Shown: piece after piece, positions 1 through 9,091 of the stretch | Numbering within the stretch: the first letter of the stretch is position 1 | Layout: each line of letters starts with the position of its first letter | Source of the DNA: Oleispirillum sp965228165 | GTDB lineage: Bacteria; Pseudomonadota; Alphaproteobacteria; Rhodospirillales; Rhodospirillaceae | DNA length: 64,000 nucleotides | Assembly: GCA_965228165.1 (NCBI GenBank) | Contig: CBDDHB010000002.1 | Span: forward strand, 434,001 to 498,000 | Direction of reading: 5' to 3' | The notes under the pieces: model-generated | What the model saw: the letters and a program-made list of their open reading frames with translations, nothing else | Told to the model about the DNA's origin: nothing | Databases searched by the model: none | Position numbers and translations under genes: made by a program

Positions 1-739
1 TCATGTTGGCGTATTCGCCGAGGAAGAACATGGCGAAGGTCATCGCCGAATATTCGGTGTTGAAGCCGCCGACCAGTTCGGATTCCGCCTCGGGCAGGTC
101 GAACGGCGTGCGGTTGGTTTCCGCCAGGGCGGAGATCAGGAACAGCACGAACATCGGGAAGTGCGGAATGACGTACCACAGGCCGCTTTGCGCGCGCACG
201 ATCTCGGACAGGTTGAGCGATCCGGCGCTCATCAGCACGGTGATGATGACGAAGCCGATCGAGACCTCGTAGGAGACCATCTGCGCCGCCGAGCGCATCG
301 CGCCGAGGAAGGAATACTTCGAATTCGACGCCCAGCCCGCCATGATGATGCCGTAGACGCCCAGCGACGACACCGCGAACAGATACAGGACGCCGACGTT
401 GATGTCGGCGATCACCCAGCCGTCGGAGACCGGAATCACCGCCCAGCCGACCAGCGCCAGAACGAAGGTGACCACCGGCGCAAGCAGGAAGACCAGAGGA
501 TTCGCCCCGGTCGGAATGACGGTTTCCTTAAGAAACAGCTTCAGACCGTCGGCCATCGGCTGCAACAGGCCGAACGGCCCGACGACGTTGGGGCCTTTGC
601 GCAGATGCATCGCCGCGATCACCTTGCGCTCGGCATAGGTGAGGTAGGCGACCGCCATCAGCAGCGGCAGCACGAAGGCCATGATCTTGACCAGAATCAG
701 GATCAGCGGCCAAAGGAAATCGTTCCAGAACTCAGCCAT
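1..739 (-). CDS. nuoH: NADH-quinone oxidoreductase subunit H (5' part; 3' end outside window)
   Basis: Membrane subunit of respiratory complex I that helps form the quinone site at the junction with the peripheral arm. The visible N-terminal ~246 residues open with a hydrophobic helix (MAEFWNDFLWPLILILVKI) and contain the family signatures TYAERKVIAAMHLRKGPN and, near the window edge, ELVGGFNTEYSAMTFAMFF. The ATG at 737-739 overlaps the end of nuoG by 8 bases, so the two are translationally coupled. The stop codon and the C-terminal helices lie before base 1. Identity is secure; only the length is unknown. Confidence 0.96.
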   Translation of the reverse strand, partial: MAEFWNDFLWPLILILVKIMAFVLPLLMAVAYLTYAERKVIAAMHLRKGPNVVGPFGLLQPMADGLKLFLKETVIPTGANPLVFLLAPVVTFVLALVGWAVIPVSDGWVIADINVGVLYLFAVSSLGVYGIIMAGWASNSKYSFLGAMRSAAQMVSYEVSIGFVIITVLMSAGSLNLSEIVRAQSGLWYVIPHFPMFVLFLISALAETNRTPFDLPEAESELVGGFNTEYSAMTFAMFFLGEYANM

Positions 740-2801
740 CGGTGCCCGTCCTCGCCTTGGCGTCGCCGCCGATTTCCAGGGTGCACCGCGCCATCGTCGG
801 CGAAGCGCGGCTGATCGGATCGGTCATGTAGTAGTCGCGGACCGCCGAGGCGAGCGGCCCCAGCCCGGCGTCGAGAGCGCCGTTCTCGCCGAAGTCGCCC
901 CAGACTCCCGGCGTCACCCGGCCGATCGCGGCCAGACTTGGGCAGTCTCCGGCGATCCGGTCGCGCAGCGCGTCCAGGCTGTCGAACGGCAGGGTCTTGC
1001 CCAGGGATTCGGAAACCGCGCGGACGATCTTCCAGTCCTCGCGCGCCTCGCCGGGCGGAAAGACGGCGCGGTTGGCGCGCTGCGCCCGGCCCTCGGTGTT
1101 GAGGTAGGTGCCGGACTTTTCGGTATAGGCGGCGCCCGGCAGGACCACGTCGGCCGCCTGCGCGCCGACGTCGCCGTGGTGCCCCTGATAGACGACGAAG
1201 CAGCGGTCCAGGGAGTTGGTTTCGATCTGGTCGGCGCCCAGAAACCACACCGCGCCGATGTCGCCCTGGCGCGCCGCCGCCAGGATGCCGCGCGCGTTCA
1301 GGCCGCCCGCCCCGGGAACGAATCCCATATCCAGTCCGGCGACCCGCGCCGCCGCGGTGTGCAGCACGTTGAAGCCGTTCCAGCCGTCCTTGACCAGTCC
1401 GGCCTTTTCCGCCAGGTGGCGCGCCGCGCCCAGGATGCGCGCGCCGTCGGCGCGGGCGAGCGCCCCCATGCCGAGAACGATCATCGGGCGTTCGACGGAT
1501 TTCAGCACCTCGAAGAACGGATGCGCGCCGTCCACCACCGCCTGGAAGGTCTCCACGCCGTCGCCCAGGTGCTGCGCCGGATAGGTCAGGTCGGCGGCGA
1601 CGCCGATATGGGCGACCTGGAAGCCGCCCTTGACGAACCGCTTGCGGATGCGGGCGTTGAGCACCGGCGCCTCGACGCGCGGATTGGAGCCGACGATCAG
1701 CAGGGCGTCCGCCCGTTCGATCCCGGCGATCGTGGTGTTGAAGCGGTAGGAAGCGGAAAAACGCGGATCCAGCGCCGCGCCGTCCTGGCGGCAGTCGAGA
1801 TGCGGCGAGCCGAGGGCCTGCATCAGCATTTTCAAGGCGAACATCGATTCGGCATCGGCCAGATCGCCCGCGATCGCGGCGATCCGGCTGCCCGGCAAGG
1901 CCCCCAGCTTTTCCTGGATCGCGGCGAGGGCCTCGCTCCAGCCGACCGCCCGAAGACGGCCGTTGCGGCGCACGTAGGGGGTGTCCAGGCGGCGCTTCGT
2001 CAGCCCGTCGATGGCATGGCGGCTTTTGTCGCCCAGCCATTCCTCGTTGACGTCCTCATTCAGGCGCGGCAGCACCCGCATCACCTGATTGCCCCGCGCG
2101 TCGATGCGGATCGCCGCGCCCACCGCGTCCAGGACGTCGATGGATTCGGTCTTTCGCAGTTCCCAGGAACGGGCGGTGAAAGCATAGGGGGCGGAGGTCA
2201 ATGCGCCGACCGGACACAGATCGACGATATTGCCGGAAAGCTCCGAGGTCAGCGCCTTACCGACATAGGTGGTGATCTCGGCGTGTTCGCCGCGATGCAT
2301 CATCCCCAGTTCCGGCACCCCGGCGACCTCGGTGAGGAAGCGGACGCAGCGGGTGCAGTGGATGCAGCGGGACATCGTCGTCCGGATCAGCGGCCCTAGG
2401 TATTTCTTGGTCACCGTGCGCTTGCCCTCGGCATAGCGGCCGCGATCCTTGCCATAGGCGACCGCCAGATCCTGCACATCGCACTCGCCGCCCTGATCGC
2501 AGACCGGGCAGTCCAGCGGATGGTTGATCAGAAGCAGTTCCATGATGTTCCGGCGCGCCTGAAGCGCCGCCGGGGAGTTGGTCTTGACCACCATCCCGTC
2601 GCCCGCCGGCATCGCGCACGAGGCCACCGGCTTCGGCATTTTCTCGATTTCCACCAGGCACATGCGGCAGTTGGCGGCGACCGGAAGGCGTTCGTGATAG
2701 CAGAGGCGCGGAATCTCGATCCCCAGCTGCTCCGCCGCCTGAAGAACCGACGTGCCCGCCGGGACTTCGACATCCATTCCGTCGATGGTGAGTTTCGGCA
2801 T
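732..2801 (-). CDS. nuoG: NADH-quinone oxidoreductase subunit G
   Basis: Large iron-sulfur subunit of the complex I peripheral arm, 689 residues, passing electrons from NuoF/NuoE toward NuoB. The N-terminal ferredoxin domain has the [2Fe-2S] ligands C34, C45, C48 and C62. It is followed by the His/Cys cluster H94, C98, C101, C107 and the [4Fe-4S] set C146, C149, C152, C196. The rest is a molybdopterin-oxidoreductase-like fold. The ATG at 2801 begins MPKLTIDGMDVEVPAG, the normal N-terminus; the open frame upstream is antisense to nuoF. It sits 14 bases after nuoF and overlaps nuoH by 8. Confidence 0.97.
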   Translation of the reverse strand: MPKLTIDGMDVEVPAGTSVLQAAEQLGIEIPRLCYHERLPVAANCRMCLVEIEKMPKPVASCAMPAGDGMVVKTNSPAALQARRNIMELLLINHPLDCPVCDQGGECDVQDLAVAYGKDRGRYAEGKRTVTKKYLGPLIRTTMSRCIHCTRCVRFLTEVAGVPELGMMHRGEHAEITTYVGKALTSELSGNIVDLCPVGALTSAPYAFTARSWELRKTESIDVLDAVGAAIRIDARGNQVMRVLPRLNEDVNEEWLGDKSRHAIDGLTKRRLDTPYVRRNGRLRAVGWSEALAAIQEKLGALPGSRIAAIAGDLADAESMFALKMLMQALGSPHLDCRQDGAALDPRFSASYRFNTTIAGIERADALLIVGSNPRVEAPVLNARIRKRFVKGGFQVAHIGVAADLTYPAQHLGDGVETFQAVVDGAHPFFEVLKSVERPMIVLGMGALARADGARILGAARHLAEKAGLVKDGWNGFNVLHTAAARVAGLDMGFVPGAGGLNARGILAAARQGDIGAVWFLGADQIETNSLDRCFVVYQGHHGDVGAQAADVVLPGAAYTEKSGTYLNTEGRAQRANRAVFPPGEAREDWKIVRAVSESLGKTLPFDSLDALRDRIAGDCPSLAAIGRVTPGVWGDFGENGALDAGLGPLASAVRDYYMTDPISRASPTMARCTLEIGGDAKARTGTDG

Positions 2802-2815
2802 GACCCCTTGTCTCC

Positions 2816-4105
2816 CTACGCGACGCGAATTTTCGCGTCCGCCCGGCGGGCCGCGATGCGTTTTTCCACTTCCGGACGGAAATGACGGAACAGCCCCTGG
2901 ATCGGCCACGCCGCCGCGTCGCCCTGGGCGCAGATGGAGTGCCCCTCGATCTGGCGGGTGACTTCCAGCAGGTGGTCGATGTCCTCCACCGAGGCCTCGC
3001 CGGTTTCCATCCGCACCATGGCGCGCCACAGCCAGCCGGTGCCTTCGCGGCACGGCGTGCACTGGCCGCAGCTTTCATGCATGTAAAAGCGCGCCAGACG
3101 GGTCACCGCCGCGACCAGATCGGTGGATTTGTCCATCACGATCACCGCCCCGGTGCCCAGGCCGGAGCGCGCGTTGCGCAGGGAATCGAAATCCATGCCC
3201 ACATCGTCGCAGACGTCCTTCGGGATCATCGGCGTCGAGGAACCGCCGAGGATCACCGCCAGCAGATTGTCCCAGCCGCCGCGCACCCCGCCCGCGTGCT
3301 TCTGGATCAGCTCCTTCAGCGGGATGCCCATTTCCTCCTCGACGGTGCAGGGCGTCTCGACATGGCCGGAGATGCAGAAAATCTTGGTGCCGTTGTTGTT
3401 TTCCGGCCCCAGGGAGGAGAACCAGGCGGCACCGCGGCGCAGGACGGTGGGAACGTCGGCGATGGTTTCGACGTTGTTCACCGTGGTAGGACAGCCCCAC
3501 ACCCCCACCCCCGCCGGGAACGGCGGTTTGGCGCGCGGCTGACCTTTCTTCCCCTCCAGGCTTTGGATCAGGGCGCTTTCCTCGCCGCAGATGTAGGCCT
3601 CCATGCCGCGATGGATGTAAACATCCATCGCCCAGCCCGATCCGCAGGCGTCCGGCCCCAGCAGACCGGCTTCGTAGGCCTCGTCGATCGCCGCCTGCAA
3701 CACCCTGGCTTCGTTGTAGTATTCGCCACGCACATAGATGTAGGCGGCATGCGCGCCGATGGCGAAACCGCCGATCAGGCAGCCTTCCACCAGTTTGTGC
3801 GGCTCGAAACGCAAGATGTCGCGATCCTTGCAGGTTCCGGGCTCGCCCTCGTCGGCGTTGATCACCAGATAACGCGGCAGCGGCCCCTCGCCCTTCGGCA
3901 TGAACGACCACTTCAGCCCCACCGAGAATCCCGCGCCGCCGCGACCGCGCAGGCCCGCCGCCTTCATTTCCTCGATGATCCCGTCGCGTCCCTTGTCCAG
4001 GATCGCCCGGGTTCCGTCCCAGTCGCCGCGCGCCCGCGCCGCCTTCAGCGTCCACGGCTCGAAACCGTACAGGTTGGTGTAGATGCGGTCCTCGTCGCGC
4101 AGCAT
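2816..4105 (-). CDS. nuoF: NADH-quinone oxidoreductase subunit F (NADH/FMN-binding)
   Basis: Catalytic entry subunit of complex I, 429 residues: binds FMN and oxidises NADH. Seen: the glycine-rich motif GLRGRGGAGFSVGLKW near residue 55, the acidic NADH/FMN stretch VINADEGEPGTCKDR, EAYICGEESALIQSLEG, and the C-terminal [4Fe-4S] site SCGQCTPCREGTGW with a fourth cysteine in HSICAQGDAAAWP. The ATG at 4105 shares one base with the end of nuoE, giving tight coupling. Size and motifs are those of a complete, functional NuoF. Confidence 0.97.
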   Translation of the reverse strand: MLRDEDRIYTNLYGFEPWTLKAARARGDWDGTRAILDKGRDGIIEEMKAAGLRGRGGAGFSVGLKWSFMPKGEGPLPRYLVINADEGEPGTCKDRDILRFEPHKLVEGCLIGGFAIGAHAAYIYVRGEYYNEARVLQAAIDEAYEAGLLGPDACGSGWAMDVYIHRGMEAYICGEESALIQSLEGKKGQPRAKPPFPAGVGVWGCPTTVNNVETIADVPTVLRRGAAWFSSLGPENNNGTKIFCISGHVETPCTVEEEMGIPLKELIQKHAGGVRGGWDNLLAVILGGSSTPMIPKDVCDDVGMDFDSLRNARSGLGTGAVIVMDKSTDLVAAVTRLARFYMHESCGQCTPCREGTGWLWRAMVRMETGEASVEDIDHLLEVTRQIEGHSICAQGDAAAWPIQGLFRHFRPEVEKRIAARRADAKIRVA

Positions 4106-4779
4106 CAGGCGATCTCCCTCTCCGGCTTGGCGGCGGCCATGGGCTTGGCGGCCTTCGCCGGCTCCTTGGCGGCGTGGTCGCCCGCCTTGTCCTTCAACGT
4201 CGTCGCGCCCTTGCACGGACACGCGCCGCGCCGCCCGGTCTGCGAACCGATGGCGGGTTTTTCGCCCTTCAGCAGCGCCTGAAGCACCGCCTTGGCGGTG
4301 TCGTAGGTCAGATCTTCGTACAGGTCGTCGTTCACCTGCATCACCGGCGCGTTGGCGCATGCCCCCAGGCACTCGACCTCGGACAGGGTGGCCGCGCCGT
4401 CCGGGGTGCTCTGGCCGAATTCGACGCCCAGAACCTCCCGCGCCGCGCGCACCACCTCGGGCGCACCGCGCAGCCAGCACGAGATGTTGGTGCAGATCTG
4501 CACGTGCAGACGGCCCACCGGCTTCAGGTTGTACATGGTATAGAAGGTCGCCACCTCGTACACCTTGATCGGCGGCATCCCCAGAATCGCCGCGATGTGA
4601 TCCATCGCGGCACGCGACAGCCAGCCCTCCTGGCGTTGCGCCAGATCGAGAAGCGGCATCACCGCCGAACGTTGCCGTCCCGCCGGATACTTGGCGATGG
4701 TCGCCGCCGCCTTCGCATTGTCCGGGGAAAAGGCGAAGGTCGTGGGTTGACCCCGGTCTGCGCAGAAAGTTTCACTCAT
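4105..4779 (-). CDS. nuoE: NADH-quinone oxidoreductase subunit E
   Basis: Thioredoxin-like [2Fe-2S] subunit paired with NuoF, 224 residues. Cluster ligands are C96, C101 (CTNISC), C137 and C141 (CLGAC), the C-x4-C / C-x3-C pattern of the family. After about residue 175 there is an extra Lys/Ala-rich tail that includes a CPCKG motif. Such tails are common in alphaproteobacterial NuoE and are probably flexible. It overlaps nuoD by 4 bases upstream and nuoF by 1 base downstream. Confidence 0.96.
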   Translation of the reverse strand: MSETFCADRGQPTTFAFSPDNAKAAATIAKYPAGRQRSAVMPLLDLAQRQEGWLSRAAMDHIAAILGMPPIKVYEVATFYTMYNLKPVGRLHVQICTNISCWLRGAPEVVRAAREVLGVEFGQSTPDGAATLSEVECLGACANAPVMQVNDDLYEDLTYDTAKAVLQALLKGEKPAIGSQTGRRGACPCKGATTLKDKAGDHAAKEPAKAAKPMAAAKPEREIA

Positions 4780-5954
4780 CGATCTATCTCACCGAACACG
4801 ATATCCAGGGACCCGATGATCGCCGTGACGTCGGCCAGCATGTGGCCGGCGGCGAGCGTGTTCATCGCCTGCAAGTGGGCGAACCCCGGGGAACGGATGT
4901 GGCAGCGGTACGGCCGATTGGAGCCGTCGGCGATCAGGAAGACCGCGAATTCGCCCTTCGGCGCCTCGACCGCGGTATAGGTTTCGCCCGCCGGAACATG
5001 GAAGCCCTCGGAGAACAGCTTGAAGTGATGGATCAGGGCTTCCATCGACTGCTTCATCTCGGTGCGCGGCGGCGGCGAAATCTTGCGGTCGTCCACCTTT
5101 ACCGGCCCCCCCGGCAGCTTTTGCAGGCACTGACGGATCAACCGCACCGACTGGCGCATCTCCTCGACCCGGACCAGATAGCGGTCGAAACAATCGCCGT
5201 TCTTTCCCACCGGCACGTCGAAGTCGAGTTCCGCGTAGCAGTCGTAGGGCTGCGCCTTGCGCAAGTCCCACGGCACCCCGGAGCCGCGCAGGCAAGGACC
5301 GGTGAACCCCCAGTCGATCGCGTCCTCGGCGGAAATCTTGCCGACATCGACGGTGCGCTGGCGGAAGATGCGGTTGCCGGTGATCAGACGCTCCATATCG
5401 ACGACGAAGGCGGAAACCTCGTCGCACCAGCCGGCGATCCGTTCGGTCATGCCGTGCGGCAGGTCCAGCGCCACGCCGCCGGGGCGGAAATAGGCGGCGT
5501 GCATCCGCGCGCCAGAGACTCCCTCGTAAATCTCCACCCCCTTTTCGCGCACCTCGAACCCCCAGAGGATCGGCGTCATCGCGCCGACGTCGAGGGCATA
5601 CGAGGTGAGGTTGAGGATGTGATTGAGAACCCGGGTGATCTCGGCGAACATCGCGCGGATGTACTGGGCGCGCGGCGGCGCCTCGATCCCCAGAAGCTTT
5701 TCCACCGCCAGGGCGAAGGCGTGCTCCTCGCTCATCGGCGCGGTGTAGTCCAGACGGTCGAAATACGGCAGCGCCTGAAGATAGGTCTTGTGCTCGATCA
5801 GCTTTTCGGTGCTGCGGTGCAAGAGGCCGATGTGCGGGTCGGCGCGTTCGACGACTTCGCCCGACATCTCCAGGATCAGACGCAGGACGCCGTGCGCCGC
5901 CGGATGCTGCGGACCGAAGTTGATGGTGAAGTTCTCGGTACGTGTGTCGGCCAT
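4776..5954 (-). CDS. nuoD: NADH-quinone oxidoreductase subunit D
   Basis: The 49-kDa subunit of complex I, related to [NiFe]-hydrogenase large subunits and forming much of the quinone cavity with NuoB. The N-terminus TENFTINFGPQHPAAHGVLR and the C-terminus AIIGSLDIVFGEIDR are diagnostic. I prefer the ATG at 5954 (MADTRT), which has AGGGG five bases upstream. A GTG two codons earlier, at 5960, is also possible. The length of about 392 residues is normal. Separate from NuoC, unlike the NuoCD fusion of E. coli. Confidence 0.96.
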   Translation of the reverse strand: MADTRTENFTINFGPQHPAAHGVLRLILEMSGEVVERADPHIGLLHRSTEKLIEHKTYLQALPYFDRLDYTAPMSEEHAFALAVEKLLGIEAPPRAQYIRAMFAEITRVLNHILNLTSYALDVGAMTPILWGFEVREKGVEIYEGVSGARMHAAYFRPGGVALDLPHGMTERIAGWCDEVSAFVVDMERLITGNRIFRQRTVDVGKISAEDAIDWGFTGPCLRGSGVPWDLRKAQPYDCYAELDFDVPVGKNGDCFDRYLVRVEEMRQSVRLIRQCLQKLPGGPVKVDDRKISPPPRTEMKQSMEALIHHFKLFSEGFHVPAGETYTAVEAPKGEFAVFLIADGSNRPYRCHIRSPGFAHLQAMNTLAAGHMLADVTAIIGSLDIVFGEIDR

Positions 5955-5963
5955 CTCCACCCC

Positions 5964-6605
5964 TTACCCCTTCTCGCCCGGGGCTTTCTCGTCGCCCGGC
6001 AGCATCTTCGGCAGGTCCGGACCCAGCCACGGACTCAAATTGTCGAAAGACCGGTATTCCTGGGTCAGCCGGACCGGTTCCTGAACGACGCGCTTCTGTT
6101 CGTCGTCGTAGCGCACCTCGACGAAGCCGGAGAGCGGGAAATCCTTGCGCAGCGGATGCCCGTCGAAACCATAATCGGTCAGGATGCGGCGCAAATCCGG
6201 ATGGCCGTCGAAGCGCACCCCATACATGTCGTAGGTCTCGCGCTCGAACCACCCGGCGGTGGAAAAGACGCTGATCACCGAGGGAACGACTTCGTCCTCG
6301 TCCACCGCCAGCTTCACCCGCGCCCGCAGATTGTGGCGCAGGGACAGAAGGTTATAGACCACCTCGAAGCGCGGCGAGCGCCCCGGCCAGTCCACCCCGC
6401 AAATGTCCGTCAACAGCTTGAACAAGCAGGCGCCGTCGTCGCGCAGAAACGTCAGAAGCGACGCGATCCCCGCCGGTTTGACATGGATCACCAGTTCGTC
6501 GCCCTCCAGGCCGACGCGCTCCAGGTGTTCGCCCAGAAGCGCGTCGATGTGGTCCGCCACCTCCTGGTGGGCGTTGCGTCGGTCGTCGGCGAATGGATCG
6601 GTCAT
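5964..6605 (-). CDS. nuoC: NADH-quinone oxidoreductase subunit C
   Basis: The 30-kDa peripheral-arm subunit of complex I, 213 residues. The family signature ERETYDMYGVRFDGHPDLRR lies in the middle, followed by ILTDYGFDGHPLRKDFPLSG. The C-terminal tail after about residue 185 is Pro/Lys-rich and looks unstructured. It lies 28 bases after nuoB and 9 bases before the preferred nuoD start, inside the nuo operon. Confidence 0.96.
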   Translation of the reverse strand: MTDPFADDRRNAHQEVADHIDALLGEHLERVGLEGDELVIHVKPAGIASLLTFLRDDGACLFKLLTDICGVDWPGRSPRFEVVYNLLSLRHNLRARVKLAVDEDEVVPSVISVFSTAGWFERETYDMYGVRFDGHPDLRRILTDYGFDGHPLRKDFPLSGFVEVRYDDEQKRVVQEPVRLTQEYRSFDNLSPWLGPDLPKMLPGDEKAPGEKG

Positions 6606-6633
6606 GGTTTTCCGGTTTCCGAAAAGACGGGGA

Positions 6634-7188
6634 TCAGCGCGAAAGGGTGCGGCTGCGGCGGATTTTCCTCTGCAATTGCAGAATCCCGTACAGCAGCGCC
6701 TCGGCGGTGGGCGGGCACCCCGGAACGTAGATGTCCACCGGCACGATGCGGTCGCAACCGCGCACCACCGAATAGGAATGGTGGTAATAGCCGCCGCCGT
6801 TGGCGCAGGACCCCATCGAGATCACCCAGCGCGGTTCCGCCATCTGGTCGTAGACGCGGCGCAGGGCGGGCGCCATCTTGTTGGTCAGGGTGCCGGCGAC
6901 GATCATCACGTCGGCCTGGCGCGGACTGGGGCGGAAGACCACGCCGAAACGGTTGAGGTCGTAACGCGAACAGCCGGTGTGGATCATCTCGATGGCGCAG
7001 CAGGCCAGGCCGAAGGTCATCGGCCACATCGACCCGGTGCGCGCCCAGTTCATAAGATCGTCCAGCTTGGCCAGAACGAATCCCCGCTCGGCGACCTCGC
7101 CGCCCACCAGACCCAGCATCTCGTCCTGGGTCAGGCCCTCGGGGATCGACGGCCCGGCAAGGTCGCGCGCTTCGTTGCCGCCGCTCAT
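6634..7188 (-). CDS. nuoB: NADH-quinone oxidoreductase subunit B
   Basis: Carries the terminal cluster N2 of complex I, which hands electrons to quinone; 184 residues. N2 ligands are the tandem cysteines C63-C64 (GLACCAIEM), C128 (MGSCANGGG) and C158 (VPGCPPTAEALLYGI). All four are in place. It sits 4 bases after the nuoA stop. Complete, ordinary NuoB. Confidence 0.97.
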   Translation of the reverse strand: MSGGNEARDLAGPSIPEGLTQDEMLGLVGGEVAERGFVLAKLDDLMNWARTGSMWPMTFGLACCAIEMIHTGCSRYDLNRFGVVFRPSPRQADVMIVAGTLTNKMAPALRRVYDQMAEPRWVISMGSCANGGGYYHHSYSVVRGCDRIVPVDIYVPGCPPTAEALLYGILQLQRKIRRSRTLSR

Positions 7189-7192
7189 GCCC

Positions 7193-7558
7193 TTACTCCC
7201 ATTCCAAGGCCCCCTTGCGCCACTCGTAGATGAAGCCGATCGTCAGCACGCCCAGGAAAATCAGCATCGACGCCAGGCCGAACAGACCGACCCGATTGAG
7301 CACCACCGACCAGGGGAACAGAAAGGCGGCCTCAAGGTCGAAGATGATGAACAGAATGGCGACCAGATAGAACCGCACCTCGAAACGGGCGCGGGCGTCG
7401 TCGAAGGCATCGAAGCCGCACTCGTAGGCGGAGACCTTCTCGGTGTCGGGGTTCTGCCGCGCCACCACCAGAGAAGAGATCACCATCATCGCCGCCATGC
7501 CGACGGCAACGCCGATGAACACCAGAATCGGCAGGTATTCGCGCAACACGTCGTCCAT
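7193..7558 (-). CDS. nuoA: NADH-quinone oxidoreductase subunit A
   Basis: Small membrane subunit of complex I, 121 residues with three predicted helices (about 10-30, 62-82, 92-112). The conserved loop between helices 1 and 2 reads KVSAYECGFDAFDDARARFEVRF. The start chosen is ATG 7558 (MDDVLREYLPILVF), the normal family start. It is the first gene of the nuo operon; transcription probably begins at the promoter at 7748-7776. Confidence 0.96.
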   Translation of the reverse strand: MDDVLREYLPILVFIGVAVGMAAMMVISSLVVARQNPDTEKVSAYECGFDAFDDARARFEVRFYLVAILFIIFDLEAAFLFPWSVVLNRVGLFGLASMLIFLGVLTIGFIYEWRKGALEWE

Positions 7559-8087
7559 GCGTTCACCCCTTCCCCTACGCCGCCATCCCAATGCGAGCGC
7601 GCGTTTCCCCAACTCTCCGGCTGATCCACGGCGAGTGTACGCCCACAACGGCAGGGGGAAAACAACACCATCGAGAGCCCGGCGATCGACCGGCGCGCCG
7701 AAACCGGACCCATGACTTTCATTCTATGGCCCGGGCGGCGCACCAGCATGTAATCCCGCAACCCGCAAGGTGTCAAGAAAGGCATGGAGAGGCGCGACGA
7801 TACGGCCGGAAACGAGGCGCCCCCGCCGCTTCCGGCAAGGGCGCGGCGGCGGACCGAAGCCTATATCCATCAGCATATGAAGGACTCTCGGGCATCGCCT
7901 GCAACGGTTTGAAACGCCGGGAATCGGGATGAAAGGCCCGGGCGATGCGTCTTTCCGCCCCCTCCCTTGCCGCCAAGGAAGGAAAGACTCCGGAATCCGG
8001 CGGGCTTGCCTTCCCCGGAAGACGCACCACATTAATAATGCCTAATATAACGCGCCCGGAAACGGGTATCGGATCGGAGACTCCCTT
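7559..8087. other. Intergenic region between nuoA and the DUF2892 gene
   Basis: 529 bases without a convincing gene. The nuoA-proximal part (7559-7747) would be an untranslated leader of about 180 bases for the nuo operon if the promoter at 7748-7776 is used. From 7777 to about 8030 I see nothing assignable. Just before the DUF2892 start an AT-rich stretch (8031-8050, attaataatgcctaatata) stands out from the GC-rich surroundings and probably contains that gene's promoter, but I cannot place a clear -35. Confidence 0.5.
7748..7776 (-). promoter_or_regulatory. Predicted sigma-70-type promoter of the nuo operon
   Basis: On the minus strand TTGACA (7776-7771) is followed after exactly 17 bases by TTACAT (7753-7748). 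The -35 is a perfect consensus and the -10 matches four of six positions. It points toward nuoA, and no other gene lies between. This is inference from motif and spacing only. Confidence 0.55.
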
Positions 8088-8291
8088 ATGAATATCGACC
8101 GCATCGTTCTGCTGTTCGCCGGGGCGGTGGTCCTCGCCGCGTCCATTCTGGCCTTCGTCGCCAGCCCGCTGTGGCTGCTGTTGAGCGGCTTCGTCGGACT
8201 CAACCTGATGCAGGCGTCGATCACCGGCTTCTGCCCGATGGCGATGATCCTGAAGAAGCTGGGAAAATTCCCCGGCGCCGCCTTCGAATAG
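8088..8291 (+). CDS. DUF2892 (YgaP-type transmembrane domain) small membrane protein
   Basis: 67-residue protein with two hydrophobic segments (about 7-25 and 28-46). The C-terminus ASITGFCPMAMILKKLG matches the DUF2892 / YgaP transmembrane family, whose members have NxxQ and a conserved TGFCP motif. The family is a stand-alone version of the YgaP membrane anchor; its function is unsettled, though it is often found near sulfur or redox genes. It is transcribed away from nuo and lies 66 bases before lysE, so the two may be co-transcribed. Confidence 0.85.
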   Translation: MNIDRIVLLFAGAVVLAASILAFVASPLWLLLSGFVGLNLMQASITGFCPMAMILKKLGKFPGAAFE

Positions 8292-8357
8292 GGGCTCTTG
8301 CTCCGTCATTGCGAACGGCGCACACTGCCGCCTCGAGGTTTTTCGAGGAAGCAGGAT

Positions 8358-8975
8358 ATGAGCTACGAAACCCTGGCCGCGATGGCGGTCGCCCTCGCCA
8401 TCGCCGCCGCGACTCCCGGCCCCGGCGTGCTCGCCATCGTTTCCCGCTCCATCGCGCGCGGATTCCGCGACGGCGCGGCGATGTCGGCGGGCCTGATTCT
8501 GGGCGATCTGGTGTTCTTCACCGCCGCCCTGACCGGCTGGACGGCGGTGGCGGGCGCGTTCGGGGAAATCTTCTTCGTCATCCGCATCGTCGCCGCGACC
8601 GCCCTGATCCTGATGGGCGCGCGGATGCTGGTCGCCAGCTTCGCCGACGCGCCGGAGGAACGCCGCGCCGCGCCGCCGACCGCGCACCGCGCCTTCGTCG
8701 CCGGATTCCTGCTGACCCTGGGCAACCCGAAGACCATTCTGTTCTATCTGGCGTTCCTGCCGACCTTCATCGACCTGTCGCGGGTCGATGCGCAAGGAGC
8801 CGTTGATCTGGTGGGGGTGATCGTCGTCGTGGTCGGCGGAGTGATGCTGGCCTATGCCGCGATCGCGTCGCGCGCCGCCCGATGCCTCGCCCGCCCCGCC
8901 TTCACCCGCTGGATGCAGCGCGGCGCCGGAACCACCCTGATCGGCGCGGGCGCCGCCGTCGCGGTGCGGGGATAA
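8358..8975 (+). CDS. LysE/RhtB-family amino-acid exporter
   Basis: 205-residue integral membrane protein with about six helices. The N-terminal signature AAATPGPGVLAIVSRSIARG and GFLLTLGNPKTILFYLAFLP identify the LysE/RhtB translocator superfamily, which exports amino acids or related small molecules; the substrate cannot be read from sequence. I chose ATG 8358 because GAGGAAGCAGG lies just upstream. The longer open frame from 8298 has no such site and would add a charged leader. Confidence 0.88.
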   Translation: MSYETLAAMAVALAIAAATPGPGVLAIVSRSIARGFRDGAAMSAGLILGDLVFFTAALTGWTAVAGAFGEIFFVIRIVAATALILMGARMLVASFADAPEERRAAPPTAHRAFVAGFLLTLGNPKTILFYLAFLPTFIDLSRVDAQGAVDLVGVIVVVVGGVMLAYAAIASRAARCLARPAFTRWMQRGAGTTLIGAGAAVAVRG

Positions 8976-9008
8976 GGCCACAACCCTGCGCTTCGCTCCG
9001 GGGTGGCC
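8976..9008 (+). repeat. 33-bp hairpin repeat, copy 1
   Basis: Starts directly after the lysE stop codon. It matches 9810-9842 at 32 of 33 bases, in the same orientation. Its ends GGCCAC / GTGGCC are complementary and CCC / GGG can pair inside them, so each copy can fold into a hairpin. Together the two copies bracket an 801-bp AT-rich module. Confidence 0.85.
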
Positions 9009-9091
9009 AGCTAATCGGGATAGATTGGGATAACAGAGAAAATTACAGTGATAATATTTACAATATTAAAATAAGACAAGATATATTACAA

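Noticed and set aside
681..2399. Long open frames on the plus strand opposite nuoG, nuoF, nuoD, lon and others
   Set aside because: They mirror real genes in GC-rich DNA, have no family motifs, poor starts and Arg/Gly/Ala-rich composition.
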